Below are positions 33,213 through 42,974 of a DNA stretch of 64,000 bases, piece after piece. The notes below the pieces were generated by a model that searched no databases, was not told where the DNA came from, and saw only the letters and a list, made by a program, of their open reading frames with translations. This DNA is from Linnemannia hyalina (taxonomy: Eukaryota > Mortierellomycota > Mortierellomycetes > Mortierellales > Mortierellaceae): the NCBI GenBank assembly GCA_019671135.1, contig JAHRHY010000016.1, positions 492,501-556,500 of the forward strand. Direction: 5' to 3'. The translations under genes and the position numbers were made by a program. The first letter of the stretch is position 1, and each line of letters starts with the position of its first letter.

Positions 33213-33434
33213 ATGAAGCTGTATATTTTCCTTGCCGTCCTGTTCATGTCTTTCACTTGTGTTAGTGCTGGCGCCTGTGCGAGAGACTGTTCTTCCTTCA
33301 GGGGACTGGACACATGTTATAAAGCATGCGAAGGCTGTGTTGGAAATGGTGCTGGATCCTGCGTGAACAACCAGTGTATTATTGCGTGGGCACAGCTTTT
33401 AGTTGCTTGCGAGAAAAAGTGTGACAGCTGCTAG
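33213..33434 (+). CDS. Small secreted ten-cysteine protein (SSP2), left arm
   Basis: 73 codons, no intron. The N-terminus MKLYIFLAVLFMSFTCVSAG is a signal peptide with a likely cut after VSA. The mature part of about 53 residues has ten cysteines (AC, DC, DTC, AC, GC, SC, QC, AC, KC, SC), enough for five disulphides. No paralogue of known function is recognised. Size, secretion signal and cysteine density are those of effector-like or antimicrobial fungal peptides; that role is inference. The gene has its own TATA box 68 bp upstream and is present identically in the right arm. The opposite-strand neighbour is SSP1. Confidence 0.8.
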   Translation: MKLYIFLAVLFMSFTCVSAGACARDCSSFRGLDTCYKACEGCVGNGAGSCVNNQCIIAWAQLLVACEKKCDSC

Positions 33435-33518
33435 ATTGTCGTACCCACAGACAAATTTTTAAACATTACAAGCAAATAAACTGGTTAGCGTTACGGAATG
33501 TAACGACGACTAAAGACT

Positions 33519-33702
33519 ATTATTCGACAACGCCAAGGACTCTAGATGTCCCACCCAACCCACCCATTTCTAGCAAGTAGATAGGGATCAAAAGATCGCC
33601 TAGAGTTCCCTTTTGATTATTTCAATTATTTTTTTCGGAAGCCACGGTTAAGATTAAAAGAAAGGTGCACATAGATAGAGTCCTTCGCAAGCAAGAATAA
33701 TT
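33519..33702. mobile_element. MITE-like element, left arm
   Basis: About 184 bp bounded by imperfect terminal inverted repeats: ATTATTCGACAACGCCAAGG at the left end, and at the right end the inverse of ATTATTCTTGCTTGCGAAGG; both continue into ACTCTA. No coding capacity. Related copies lie at 38845-39028 (mirror), 46757-46944 and, truncated, 46236-46353. Lies between SSP2 and SSP1. Confidence 0.6.
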
Positions 33703-34311
33703 GCTACTAATCGGATGCGACTGGGTGTCTTGGTGTATCCCTTAGTGGTACTTCTCTACTGTCTTCTGGTTCCAGGCTGGTACTCGCAAAGAACAACTTG
33801 CCTATAACCCTTCCGGCAATAGCCTATTGTCATTTTTCCCCATTACCCTATTGCCTATTTGCCTTCTCTATTCATTCTCTCCATTTACCCGTCTTGCATT
33901 TTTGATTTCATTTACAGCAGAGAAACATTCAGTTACTTACTACAGATAGGTCTGTTCTCTGTTCTTGTTCCTCAGTCTACATCAACTCGCTTCCCACCTG
34001 TCTCCTGTCCACTAATTCTTTGCACACCATTCCTTCCCTTCTCATTTCCACATAATAAAACCATAACAAAAACATTACACGTTCGTTCGAGTCCTGAAAG
34101 TTCATCGCACAAGGATGCATCCAGAAGGCAGTGACTAAATATCACCTAAGCAGACGGCACATCCCTACTGGAAGTATATTTTTTTTTTGTGCTTTATAAT
34201 TTATTAGGCACTGTTGCAAGGGGCCGATTCATGCACGACATTTCTACTGAATAGATCTAAGTCGTCTACGAATCTCAGAAATGGTATCCTTTAATGCTCG
34301 CCGACGGCAGT

Positions 34312-34617
34312 TCAAGCGTCAGCAACAGCTTCAGCAGGCTTGTCAGCATCGAGCAAGGCCTTGAAATCCGAAGCCTGCAAAGTGCCTACGAAGTCGGGAT
34401 CGCGGAGCAAGGCGACGAGGCACAGGCGCAGGTTGGGCTTGTTACCGGTGTTGGCGCAGACACACGAGCTGAAGCGCTCAACAGAATTGCACTCCTTGAC
34501 TCCGATGACACAGGTGGCGACGTTAGTGATGTAGCGAGCCTGACAGAAGATGCTGTTGACCTGGGCCATCGCGGCGGAGGCGAGGCAGGCGACGATGATG
34601 CAGTTCTTGACAAGCAT
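34312..34617 (-). CDS. Small secreted protein SSP1, left arm
   Basis: 101 codons, no intron, identical to the right-arm copy at 37930-38235. Signal peptide MLVKNCIIVACLASAAMAQ, cleaved after AMA. The mature protein of about 83 residues has six cysteines (FC, TC, EC, SCVC, LC) and an alpha-helical, alanine/aspartate-rich end (FKALLDADKPAEAVADA). No recognised family. Codon use is highly biased to C-ending codons, unlike the relics around it, which suggests strong expression. TATATAG lies about 135 bp upstream. Flanked on its promoter side by a minisatellite. Function unknown; effector-like by size and secretion only. Confidence 0.85.
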   Translation of the reverse strand: MLVKNCIIVACLASAAMAQVNSIFCQARYITNVATCVIGVKECNSVERFSSCVCANTGNKPNLRLCLVALLRDPDFVGTLQASDFKALLDADKPAEAVADA

Positions 34618-34983
34618 GGTTTGGATTGGTTGTTTGGTAGTGGTGTTGGTTGTTTCCGTTGAGAACGTAGTGTGATTGCTGTTGCGAGTTCAGAGTCTTG
34701 AGGTGGGGTCAGATGTGTGTTAGGCCAGGACAATGAGCAGATGCGACCTCTATATATACGTAAAGTGGGGTCGCAATAAAACACAAACAAATCGAAACAT
34801 TGTCATTTGTGCATGGGGAGGGAAAGAGATCAAGGAGATACTTCCGCTTGGGTCAGAAATGAATAAGTCCGACGGCACACTGAGAAGATGAGGGAGGCCA
34901 AAAGGTCAAGGTGGAATAGCAAGAGACAACACCAAAGGACCACATTAAGGGATTGTAAAAGCAACTCGTTGAAAAAGAGATGT

Positions 34984-35290
34984 GATGGGAAAGACAAGGG
35001 ATGAAAAGACCAAGACAACATCAAGGGACAACACCGAAAAGATTAAGGAATGCTTGCGAGAGATCATGGATCAGCATCAATGGACAACACCAAGGAATGC
35101 TTGCAAAAGATCAAGGACCAGCATCAAGGGACAACACCGAAAAAATCAAGGAATACTTGAGAAAAATCAAGGATCAGCATCAATAGACAACACCGAAAAG
35201 ATTAAGGAATGCTTGCGAAAGGTCATGGATCAGTATCAATGGACAACATCGAGGGACAACACCGAAAAAATAAAGGAGTGTTTGCGAATG
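34984..35290. repeat. Minisatellite upstream of SSP1, left arm
   Basis: About five degenerate copies of a 55-70 bp unit with AACACCGAAAA, TTAAGGAATGC and GATCAGCATCAA. It reads as an open frame of repeated TEKIKECLR-like peptides, but this is repeat periodicity, not a gene. Mirror: 37257-37563. Confidence 0.7.
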
Positions 35291-35378
35291 ATAGGGGAAT
35301 GTTTGCAGGTAAATGACCAAGAGACGCTAAAGTTGTCACGTGATCGTTTTACCGTTCTAGGAAATGTCTGGAACGCGA

Positions 35379-35955
35379 TACTTACTAATTCACATCTACC
35401 GAAGTCTAGTGCCGAAAGCCCTAGCTACGCAGTGGAGCAAGGTGTTCAAGGACGTAGCAGAGATCATTACCCAGCACGTGAGCCGTCTCTTTTGTCGATA
35501 TGTCGAAAAGGAGGCTAGGGAGCAGATATGGAAGTCACGCTGCGAGAGGACCATCAGGTGGGAGGAGGAGAACAGCATCACCAACAGCATGAAATGCACA
35601 CGCACCACCAAGGAACAGAGGGCACAGTGGACACAGACCCATGGGCGGAAACTCCGAGAGGACGAGCGCCATTGCGGACAAGCCGTAGCAGAACACAGGG
35701 GAACAGCGGCGCCCAGGCGAGCAGAGCGATAGTCGAGTGGCTGATCGAGCAGTCATAGACACCCTGCTGGGCCTGAGGCGCATGGATATTATGGAAAGGA
35801 GACGCAACATGGTCATCAAGGAGTTGGAGGAAGAGCACACCTGGATCTCTTGGACGCGTCCCACAAAGCAACAAGGGTCGTCTGGACTCACACGAGTTGT
35901 TCCTGACCCCGGTGAGGACGGGCTGTACAATCCTCATGTGCGCTATACGGTTTAG
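35379..35955 (+). mobile_element. Degraded non-LTR retrotransposon tail (possible)
   Basis: Spacer sequence. One frame reads QHVSRLFCRYVEKEAREQIW followed by KSRCERTIRWEEENSITN, a pattern like the region after the reverse-transcriptase domain of fungal LINE-type elements (I-W-x-x-R-C-x-x-x-x-x-W-E). A second frame continues as MDIMERRRNMVIKELEEEH and ends at a TAG near 35953. At least one frame break. No start, reverse-transcriptase or endonuclease part is present, so it is a fragment. Confidence 0.4.
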
Positions 35956-36084
35956 GATACTTTACTGAGTGAGATAGACTATGTGCACGTACGAGGAACA
36001 CTTGGACAGCTCCACTTTTAATTGGATATCATTGATGTGTCGTCACGGACGGGTATCTTTACCTTGAAAAAAAAAGTTACCATT

Positions 36085-36525
36085 GAATATATACCCCTGT
36101 CTTCTGCCTCTGGTTGGTTCCAGGCCGGTACACGTAAAGGAATATTTCCTAGACCTGTTCATTCATAGTCGTTTGCCTCTTCTCTGCTTTTCCCAATTGC
36201 CCATTTGTCTTTCTCCATTCCGGTTCTCATTACCATTTCAACATCCTAGACCAGTCCCCATCTGCTTCTTGTTCATCCTTTCCTTAGTTTAAATAGGCCC
36301 CTGTCCCCCTGTTCTTGTTCCTCAGTCTGCAATCAACTCATTTTCTACTAGTCCTCTGTCCCCTGTTCTTTTTCTTCACGCATTTCTTCTCCTTCTTTCT
36401 TTATTAAATAACAATAAAAAACCATATACATTCTTTCGAGCCTTGCCTGTTCTTCACAGTAGGGGTATCTCGTTTGCTAAGGTGATATTTAGTTACTTTT
36501 TCCTGGCCACATCCTTGAGCCTTTT
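36085..36525. repeat. Diverged copy of SSP1 3' flank in the spacer
   Basis: About 36085-36445 matches 33755-34085 of the left arm in the same orientation (GTTCCAGGCCGGTAC, then TGTTCTTGTTCCTCAGTCT, then ATAACAATAAAA). About 36460-36525 (TCGTTTGCTAAGGTGATATT) matches the same region in the opposite orientation. No SSP1 coding sequence remains. Probably an older, rearranged unit of the same segmental duplication. Confidence 0.55.
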
Positions 36526-36747
36526 TGTATGCGCAAAGTCGTACAATAGTACCCAGGAACATACCAGCACTGAATTCCTTATGAAATAATCTTTGCAACA
36601 CAGTGCTTAACCTCAGCGACTCGTGACTCTATGGCCACTCCACTGTGTACAGTGATTGCATCATTGTTTGACAGCAGTCTACTTTGAGACAGAGTTGGAC
36701 CCTTAAGAAAGGCCAAAATCCTTACCTGTGAATAAAGCGACCTCAAA

Positions 36748-36832
36748 TTTAAATGAAGCAAGAATCGAAAGAGCCGACATTAAAACATCAAAAAGCAACC
36801 TCGAACGCTTGACTGCAACAAGCCAGTTATCA
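36748..36832 (-). pseudogene. Decayed fragment of 25S rRNA in spacer
   Basis: Antisense 25S rRNA signature on the plus strand: GAGCCGACATT, ATCAAAAAGCAA, GAACGCTTGACTGCAACAAG and CCAGTTATC. It covers the same rRNA segment as 28228-28325 and stops at nearly the same rRNA position. Confidence 0.55.
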
Positions 36833-36890
36833 CTCTTTTCATTAGTGTGTTTCTGAGATGTTGAAAAATTAGCAGGTGTCGCGTACCAGA

Positions 36891-37164
36891 TTTTTTTTTG
36901 TTTTGTTTTGTAAGAAGTTTATTGCGTCGTGGGAGTGCGTGCAGATCAGCTTCGAGTCACCGCCAAATCAAAAGATGTAAAAATAAGATACTTTCCAAGA
37001 AAGCACACAAACTACATCTAAACTGGGAAAAACAGTTAAACAACGAACCGGAAAAAGGCAGGACAAATAAAATACAGATAAAATAGAGTACAAATGTTAG
37101 GTAGGATGGTTGGTGTCGGTCGGGGGTGGCTCGATCGAGGGAGGGGGTTGACGTTTCTCGCTCT
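36891..37164 (-). mobile_element. Retroelement insertion with target-site duplication
   Basis: 274 bp bounded by GGTGTCGCGTACCAGA (36875-36890) and GGTGTCGCGTTCCAGA (37165-37180), a 16-bp direct repeat with one mismatch. On the minus strand the insert ends in an A-rich tail next to the repeat and has AATAAA about 25 nt before it. This is the hallmark of target-primed reverse transcription, so it is a 5'-truncated LINE or a SINE. No tRNA-like A/B box seen. It sits immediately next to the inner edge of the right arm; the 37165-37180 repeat straddles that edge. Confidence 0.75.
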
Positions 37165-37256
37165 GGTGTCGCGTTCCAGACATTTCCTAGAACGGTAAAA
37201 CGATCACGTGACAACTTTAGCGTCTCTTGGTCATTTACCTGCAAACATTCCCCTAT

Positions 37257-37563
37257 CATTCGCAAACACTCCTTTATTTTTTCGGTGTTGTCCCTCGATG
37301 TTGTCCATTGATACTGATCCATGACCTTTCGCAAGCATTCCTTAATCTTTTCGGTGTTGTCTATTGATGCTGATCCTTGATTTTTCTCAAGTATTCCTTG
37401 ATTTTTTCGGTGTTGTCCCTTGATGCTGGTCCTTGATCTTTTGCAAGCATTCCTTGGTGTTGTCCATTGATGCTGATCCATGATCTCTCGCAAGCATTCC
37501 TTAATCTTTTCGGTGTTGTCCCTTGATGTTGTCTTGGTCTTTTCATCCCTTGTCTTTCCCATC
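37257..37563. repeat. Minisatellite upstream of SSP1, right arm
   Basis: Mirror of 34984-35290. Degenerate units containing TCGGTGTTGTC, TTGATGCTGATCC and GCAAGCATTCCTTAATC. The same GTTGTCCCTTGATG theme recurs upstream of the third SSP1 copy. Confidence 0.7.
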
Positions 37564-37788
37564 ACATCTCTTTTTCAACGAGTTGCTTTTACAATCCCTT
37601 AATGTGGTCCTTTGGTGTTGTCTCTTGCTATTCCACCTTGACCTTTTGGCCTCCCTCATCTTCTCAGTGTGCCGTCGGACTTATTCATTTCTGACCCAAG
37701 CGGAAGTATCTCCTTGATCTCTTTCCCTCCCCATGCACAAATGACAATGTTTCGATTTGTTTGTGTTTTATTGCGACCCCACTTTACG

Positions 37789-37795
37789 TATATAT
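37789..37795 (+). promoter_or_regulatory. TATA box of SSP1, right arm
   Basis: TATATAG about 135 bp before the ATG at 37930. The leader contains TCTGACCCCA, also seen downstream of the SSP2 TATA box. Conserved at the third copy (about 45189). Confidence 0.5.
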
Positions 37796-37929
37796 AGAGG
37801 TCGCATCTGCTCATTGTCCTGGCCTAACACACATCTGACCCCACCTCAAGACTCTGAACTCGCAACAGCAATCACACTACGTTCTCAACGGAAACAACCA
37901 ACACCACTACCAAACAACCAATCCAAACC

Positions 37930-38235
37930 ATGCTTGTCAAGAACTGCATCATCGTCGCCTGCCTCGCCTCCGCCGCGATGGCCCAGGTCAACAGCATCTT
38001 CTGTCAGGCTCGCTACATCACTAACGTCGCCACCTGTGTCATCGGAGTCAAGGAGTGCAATTCTGTTGAGCGCTTCAGCTCGTGTGTCTGCGCCAACACC
38101 GGTAACAAGCCCAACCTGCGCCTGTGCCTCGTCGCCTTGCTCCGCGATCCCGACTTCGTAGGCACTTTGCAGGCTTCGGATTTCAAGGCCTTGCTCGATG
38201 CTGACAAGCCTGCTGAAGCTGTTGCTGACGCTTGA
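37930..38235 (+). CDS. Small secreted protein SSP1, right arm
   Basis: Identical 101-codon copy of the gene at 34312-34617: signal peptide of about 18 residues, six cysteines in the mature part including a C-V-C pair, no intron. The 3' region carries AATAAATT about 100 bp after the stop. Compared with the third copy at 45328 it differs at 11 nucleotides in nine codons, and every one changes the amino acid. Confidence 0.87.
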   Translation: MLVKNCIIVACLASAAMAQVNSIFCQARYITNVATCVIGVKECNSVERFSSCVCANTGNKPNLRLCLVALLRDPDFVGTLQASDFKALLDADKPAEAVADA

Positions 38236-38844
38236 ACTGCCGTCGGCGAGCATTAAAGGATACCATTTCTGAGATTCGTAGACGACTTAGATCTATTCAG
38301 TAGAAATGTCGTGCATGAATCGGCCCCTTGCAACAGTGCCTAATAAATTATAAAGCACAAAAAAAAAATATACTTCCAGTAGGGATGTGCCGTCTGCTTA
38401 GGTGATATTTAGTCACTGCCTTCTGGATGCATCCTTGTGCGATGAACTTTCAGGACTCGAACGAACGTGTAATGTTTTTGTTATGGTTTTATTATGTGGA
38501 AATGAGAAGGGAAGGAATGGTGTGCAAAGAATTAGTGGACAGGAGACAGGTGGGAAGCGAGTTGATGTAGACTGAGGAACAAGAACAGAGAACAGACCTA
38601 TCTGTAGTAAGTAACTGAATGTTTCTCTGCTGTAAATGAAATCAAAAATGCAAGACGGGTAAATGGAGAGAATGAATAGAGAAGGCAAATAGGCAATAGG
38701 GTAATGGGGAAAAATGACAATAGGCTATTGCCGGAAGGGTTATAGGCAAGTTGTTCTTTGCGAGTACCAGCCTGGAACCAGAAGACAGTAGAGAAGTACC
38801 ACTAAGGGATACACCAAGACACCCAGTCGCATCCGATTAGTAGC

Positions 38845-39028
38845 AATTATTCTTGCTTGCGAAGGACTCTATCTATGTGCACCTTTCTTTTAATCTTAAC
38901 CGTGGCTTCCGAAAAAAATAATTGAAATAATCAAAAGGGAACTCTAGGCGATCTTTTGATCCCTATCTACTTGCTAGAAATGGGTGGGTTGGGTGGGACA
39001 TCTAGAGTCCTTGGCGTTGTCGAATAAT
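38845..39028. mobile_element. MITE-like element, right arm
   Basis: Mirror of 33519-33702 with the same imperfect terminal inverted repeats. Confidence 0.6.
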
Positions 39029-39112
39029 AGTCTTTAGTCGTCGTTACATTCCGTAACGCTAACCAGTTTATTTGCTTGTAATGTTTAAAAATTTGTCTGT
39101 GGGTACGACAAT

Positions 39113-39334
39113 CTAGCAGCTGTCACACTTTTTCTCGCAAGCAACTAAAAGCTGTGCCCACGCAATAATACACTGGTTGTTCACGCAGGATCCAGCACCA
39201 TTTCCAACACAGCCTTCGCATGCTTTATAACATGTGTCCAGTCCCCTGAAGGAAGAACAGTCTCTCGCACAGGCGCCAGCACTAACACAAGTGAAAGACA
39301 TGAACAGGACGGCAAGGAAAATATACAGCTTCAT
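39113..39334 (-). CDS. Small secreted ten-cysteine protein (SSP2), right arm
   Basis: Identical 73-codon copy of the gene at 33213-33434, with signal peptide, ten cysteines and TATAAAA 68 bp upstream. It points away from SSP1 of the same arm across the MITE-like element, so SSP1 and SSP2 are convergent within each arm. Confidence 0.8.
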   Translation of the reverse strand: MKLYIFLAVLFMSFTCVSAGACARDCSSFRGLDTCYKACEGCVGNGAGSCVNNQCIIAWAQLLVACEKKCDSC

Positions 39335-40229
39335 CTTGGAGTATAACTTGATCAGAGCGTGAGCTTCTAGTGGAGGAGCATGAGAGAAAATTGGGGTCAG
39401 ATTTTATAAAGTGTCTCATCGCTGTTGCAGTTTACGAGGCCGGTTAATATACCCATCTCCTGAACTTTTAACACGGTCAAATGAACAGGAGTACGTGCTG
39501 AGACATACACACATGCTTTCATTGGAAGAATGAGAATTGAGTTGGGATGTATCAAGCAAGGGCATTTACTTACAGGGTAATTGCAGTTCCAAAGGACGGG
39601 GCAGGGGTAGAAGATGTGAGGGGTTTGGATGAAATGTTACTCAAGTTGCCAGGTAAGGATCAAACTTATCTTGGACTATGGCCTATATATATGTACTTTT
39701 TTTCGTGACAGTCCTAAAGAACTTTCAATTACATCAAGAGTTTACCGTTCACTTGCAATGTCATACAAGAGTCGACAATTCCCAGGGATAGTGGAAATTG
39801 GTCTCGAGTGTGAAGTGGAGTTGGGTAAACAGTACACAAAGGGGTTGGGCTGTTGGGTAAACGGCACAAAATATAGTTGGGCTGTTGGGTGAACAGTACT
39901 TATTAGAGTTGGGTCAACTGATGGTCCTCTGCTGTTAGTGCATCCAAGGCCACAGGAATGTATTTGGGCTTGGTTAGGATCTGTACTCTGGATGCTTTTC
40001 GATAATCCCGCTCCAAGTTTGCACTACTATAGTATAGCAAAAAAAAAAAAAAACAGTTGATGGAAGGACACAGACAGTGGATGGGAACAAAAAATTTTGA
40101 GCGAAAGAGAGCCGTAGTATATTTCGTAGGTTGCACGAAGAAAATTTCAAGGGATCTGAGAAAAAATCCGAGGGTACTGTACCTGTGAACCGATCACTCA
40201 AAGTCCGCTTTGCCATTGTCCCTTTGTTT

Positions 40230-41640
40230 GCCACCTGTCACATTATGCCAACCATAACAACGCCAATAGCCCTGACCAAAGGACAAGGACACTTGCAGAT
40301 CCAAAAACCCTTGCTCATTCAAGAGACACCACCACCACCCGCCATACTGTTCGATATTCTTGATATCAGCCCTCGTGTGGCGCAACTCAAGCTGTCTAGC
40401 GAAACCTTTCTACGGGGAGCTCGATGCAGCATTATTCCATCTCCGCGCCTAGTATTGAAGCTGTAGTCCTTGGAACGATTCACGATAACGGGCATGGGAG
40501 TCTGGAAGGAGACCTTTCATGATCTCTTGGACACTTGCCTCTACCTACGTCGACTGGTCGTCCTAGAGTTCTGCTTCTACTTGTGACCGCAACTATAATA
40601 CGTGCCAATATCGACAATGCTATCAACTCGACGGCGGAATCCGAACGCAGGACCGACGCTCCTAGTCTACCATACTCGGCCCAAGGCCTCGACTCTACCA
40701 TATTATCAGCTGTCTAGTCAAAGCTCTAGTGCCATTGCTCGGTCATTATGGTCAAGATCTAGAGAGTATTCGCATACCTGAAATCGCGTCTGATGGTTCC
40801 ACCAACGTCCTGCATGAGACAATACGTGTATCCTGCCCAAGGTTGAAGAATCTAGAGATTTGGTCGCTTCTACGGCGACATAAAGCTTGTTCTTGCCATG
40901 ATACGGGGATGTGCCAGAAAGAGTCTGATGATGGAAGCCGGTTTCCATGACAAAGATCTGAGAAGCCAAGGCTTGGTGCAGATCGCTTGAGGAAAGTATT
41001 CAGAAAATTACCATCCTTGTGGGACAACAGAAAAGGTTATTCAGATACTGGTTGAACATCATGCTGACACGTTGGAGGAAATTGCTGTTCACATGCGAGA
41101 GGCTTTTACGAGGGTAGACCTAGGTCTGATCGTAACGGCCTGCAAACATCTCAAGAGACTACAAATGAGTCAAGACAATGCAAGCTACACCGGGCCGAAG
41201 ATCGGCAATGTTATCCCCAACAACTAGGTCTGCCTTGGGCTGAAGGAATTGATCCTTCGACTGAATAACACTGCTCTTGATGAAAATGAGAACAGAGATG
41301 AGATGCTTGTGCAAGTCTTTGGGCAGCTCGAATGCCTCAAGGAGCTCGAAACTCTCGTATTGAGCACACAAAATTAGAAAAGACTCTTCCTTCAAGATTA
41401 CTATCTCTTGGACACAAAATGCTTTAAACAGTATCACGAGGCGCCAAACGATGTAGCCTTGGAAAAACTGGTGGTCTTCAAGAAGCTTAGAAGGCTTTCA
41501 TTGTATGGTGGGAGTGGTTCTGGATTGAACAGTCGAAAACCGAGTTTATAGTTGCAAACCTGTATACCTTAGAAATCTTCGTGGTGGCTGACAGCCAAAG
41601 GTACCTGAGCTTGAATAAGAAAGATGGCTACGAGCACGCG
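40230..41640 (+). pseudogene. Broken F-box/LRR-like gene, right arm
   Basis: Plus-strand frames give leucine-rich-repeat-like text typical of the large F-box/LRR family of these fungi: VRVSCPRLKNLEIW-type sequence (about 40800-40860), HADTLEEIAVHMREAF, LIVTACKHLKRLQMSQ, LGLKELILRLNN, LECLKELETLVLS and LVVFKKLRRLSLYG. It is broken by in-frame stops (for example after GNVIPNN near 41226 and after LSTQN near 41378) and by frame changes. The N-terminal F-box itself is not clear. A substrate-recognition subunit of an SCF ubiquitin ligase would be the ancestral role. Identical in the left arm, so the decay preceded the last homogenisation of the arms. Confidence 0.6.
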
Positions 41641-41746
41641 GAGCGTAGCGATGATTACATTTTCTTGGCGATTAGGTGCCTGACCGAACATTTAACATCA
41701 AACGAGACATTCTAATGATAAAAGTTAGGTTATTATCCCCATATTC

Positions 41747-42107
41747 CGTCTGTAGCGATGTTGTATTGTTGTATTTTGATCCTTCGATGTAGGCTCTTCC
41801 TACCATACTAAAGCAGAATTCAGTAGGCATTGGATTGTTCACACACTAATTGGGAACAAAAAACATGGAGTTTAGACCGTCGTGTGACAGGTTAGTTATA
41901 CCCTACTGATGAAATGTTGTAGTAGTAGTAATTGGACTTAGTGCGAGAGGAACCGTTCATTTGGATAATTGGTATTTGGGCCTACTCACTCAGTAGGCAA
42001 TGGCCCGAAGCTATCATCCGTTGGGTTATGGCTGAACGCTTCTAAGTCAGAACCCATACTAGAACGCGACGATTAACGCCCTTTCCGATTTTTAGTTGAA
42101 TACGAAT
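41747..42107 (+). pseudogene. 25S rRNA 3' fragment, right arm
   Basis: Mirror of 30440-30800; here the rRNA-like strand is plus. Contains degenerate forms of the sarcin-ricin loop (ACTTAGTGCGAGAGGAAC) and neighbouring conserved helices. Confidence 0.75.
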
Positions 42108-42974
42108 AGATCTTCGGATCCTGAATCATATTACATGGAGTTATCTTTCAGAACGAAACGGCTTTGCGAAGCTCCTGCTAATGTTAATCTCAAATATTGG
42201 AAGAGAGCTACTGTAATCGTGTGAGTAATCTGTTCTACGGCTTTGACTTGTCATGATATACTTAAGGGGCATTTTTGCCACTTTCACACGAACAATGGCG
42301 CACAAGCGACAAAGCCTAAGAGATTGGGCTGTTGATTCGTCCATGTTTAGGTATGGCAAAGTCATGGCGGGAAACAAAAGACATGAATGAACTAGGGGTT
42401 TATCAGTCTTGGAAACACGCCTTGAACGCGGCTCAAACCAAGCCATATCGTCGGCGTAACTGAGATGTCCCGCTTGAGCAAACGTGGATATTATTTTTGG
42501 CCGCAAGCTGGGTGTGTTGTCACAAAGTGCTTTCTAACTACTCTTCTTTGCAATATAGACGCTTGATGCTATATGCCAGTGACACTGAGGCTCGCCGAAT
42601 AAGGCGCGATTCTCCTCGGCACAGGAGGTCAGCTGGTCAAGAAACCCAAGTGTATGCTTTCTTAACAACGACACCACTGGACAAGTATGGGACCCGAGGA
42701 TGATGGACAGCAGCTCTCCGATAGCGAGCACAAAGATGGGCTATGGTCATTGCAATCCTCAAGGACACAAGACCTATGCCCGAGCGCTTGTTATGCATAA
42801 TAGTGGAGCACCAAACGATATTATCGAGGGAGTTCAAGGTAAACATGCCTTTTTTTTGAAGTGCTATGCCTATGGTGGAGCGGTTGGGTAAGCAAGTCGA
42901 GCAAGTCCATCAGTTCAAACAGAAAAAGGAGACAAATTGATGACGGAATGAACATTGAAAATGAATGAAGCTAA

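Larger units (their letters stand above)
29719..35378. repeat. Giant palindrome, left arm (5660 bp)
   Basis: Inverted copy of 37169-42828. Every paired open frame gives the same coordinate sum (72547) and identical translations on the two arms, so there is no net insertion or deletion over 5.66 kb; base-level spot checks are also identical. The first mismatch outward is at 29718 versus 42829 (T opposite G). The first mismatch inward is at 35379 versus 37168. Confidence 0.93.
37169..42828. repeat. Giant palindrome, right arm (5660 bp)
   Basis: Inverted copy of 29719-35378. Carries, left to right: minisatellite, SSP1 (+), MITE-like element, SSP2 (-), broken F-box/LRR gene (+) and 25S rRNA relic (+). 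Outside 42828, similarity to the left flank continues for only about 70-80 bp and with many differences. Confidence 0.93.

Noticed and set aside
34982..35518. 178-codon frame of repeated TEKIKECLR-like peptides
   Set aside because: It is generated by the minisatellite periodicity, exists identically reversed in the other arm, and runs into unrelated spacer sequence without coding bias.
29719..42828. Reading the palindrome as a composite transposon with terminal inverted repeats
   Set aside because: No transposase or recombinase gene lies between or within the arms, no flanking target duplication is visible, and homology continues, diverged, beyond the arm ends.
42497..42891. Possible tyrosine-recombinase (Crypton-like) C-terminus (GHKTYARALV and NDIIEGVQGK)
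   Set aside because: The spacing vaguely recalls the H-x-x-R/Y region, but the arginine and active tyrosine contexts are missing and the frame is short; too weak to annotate.
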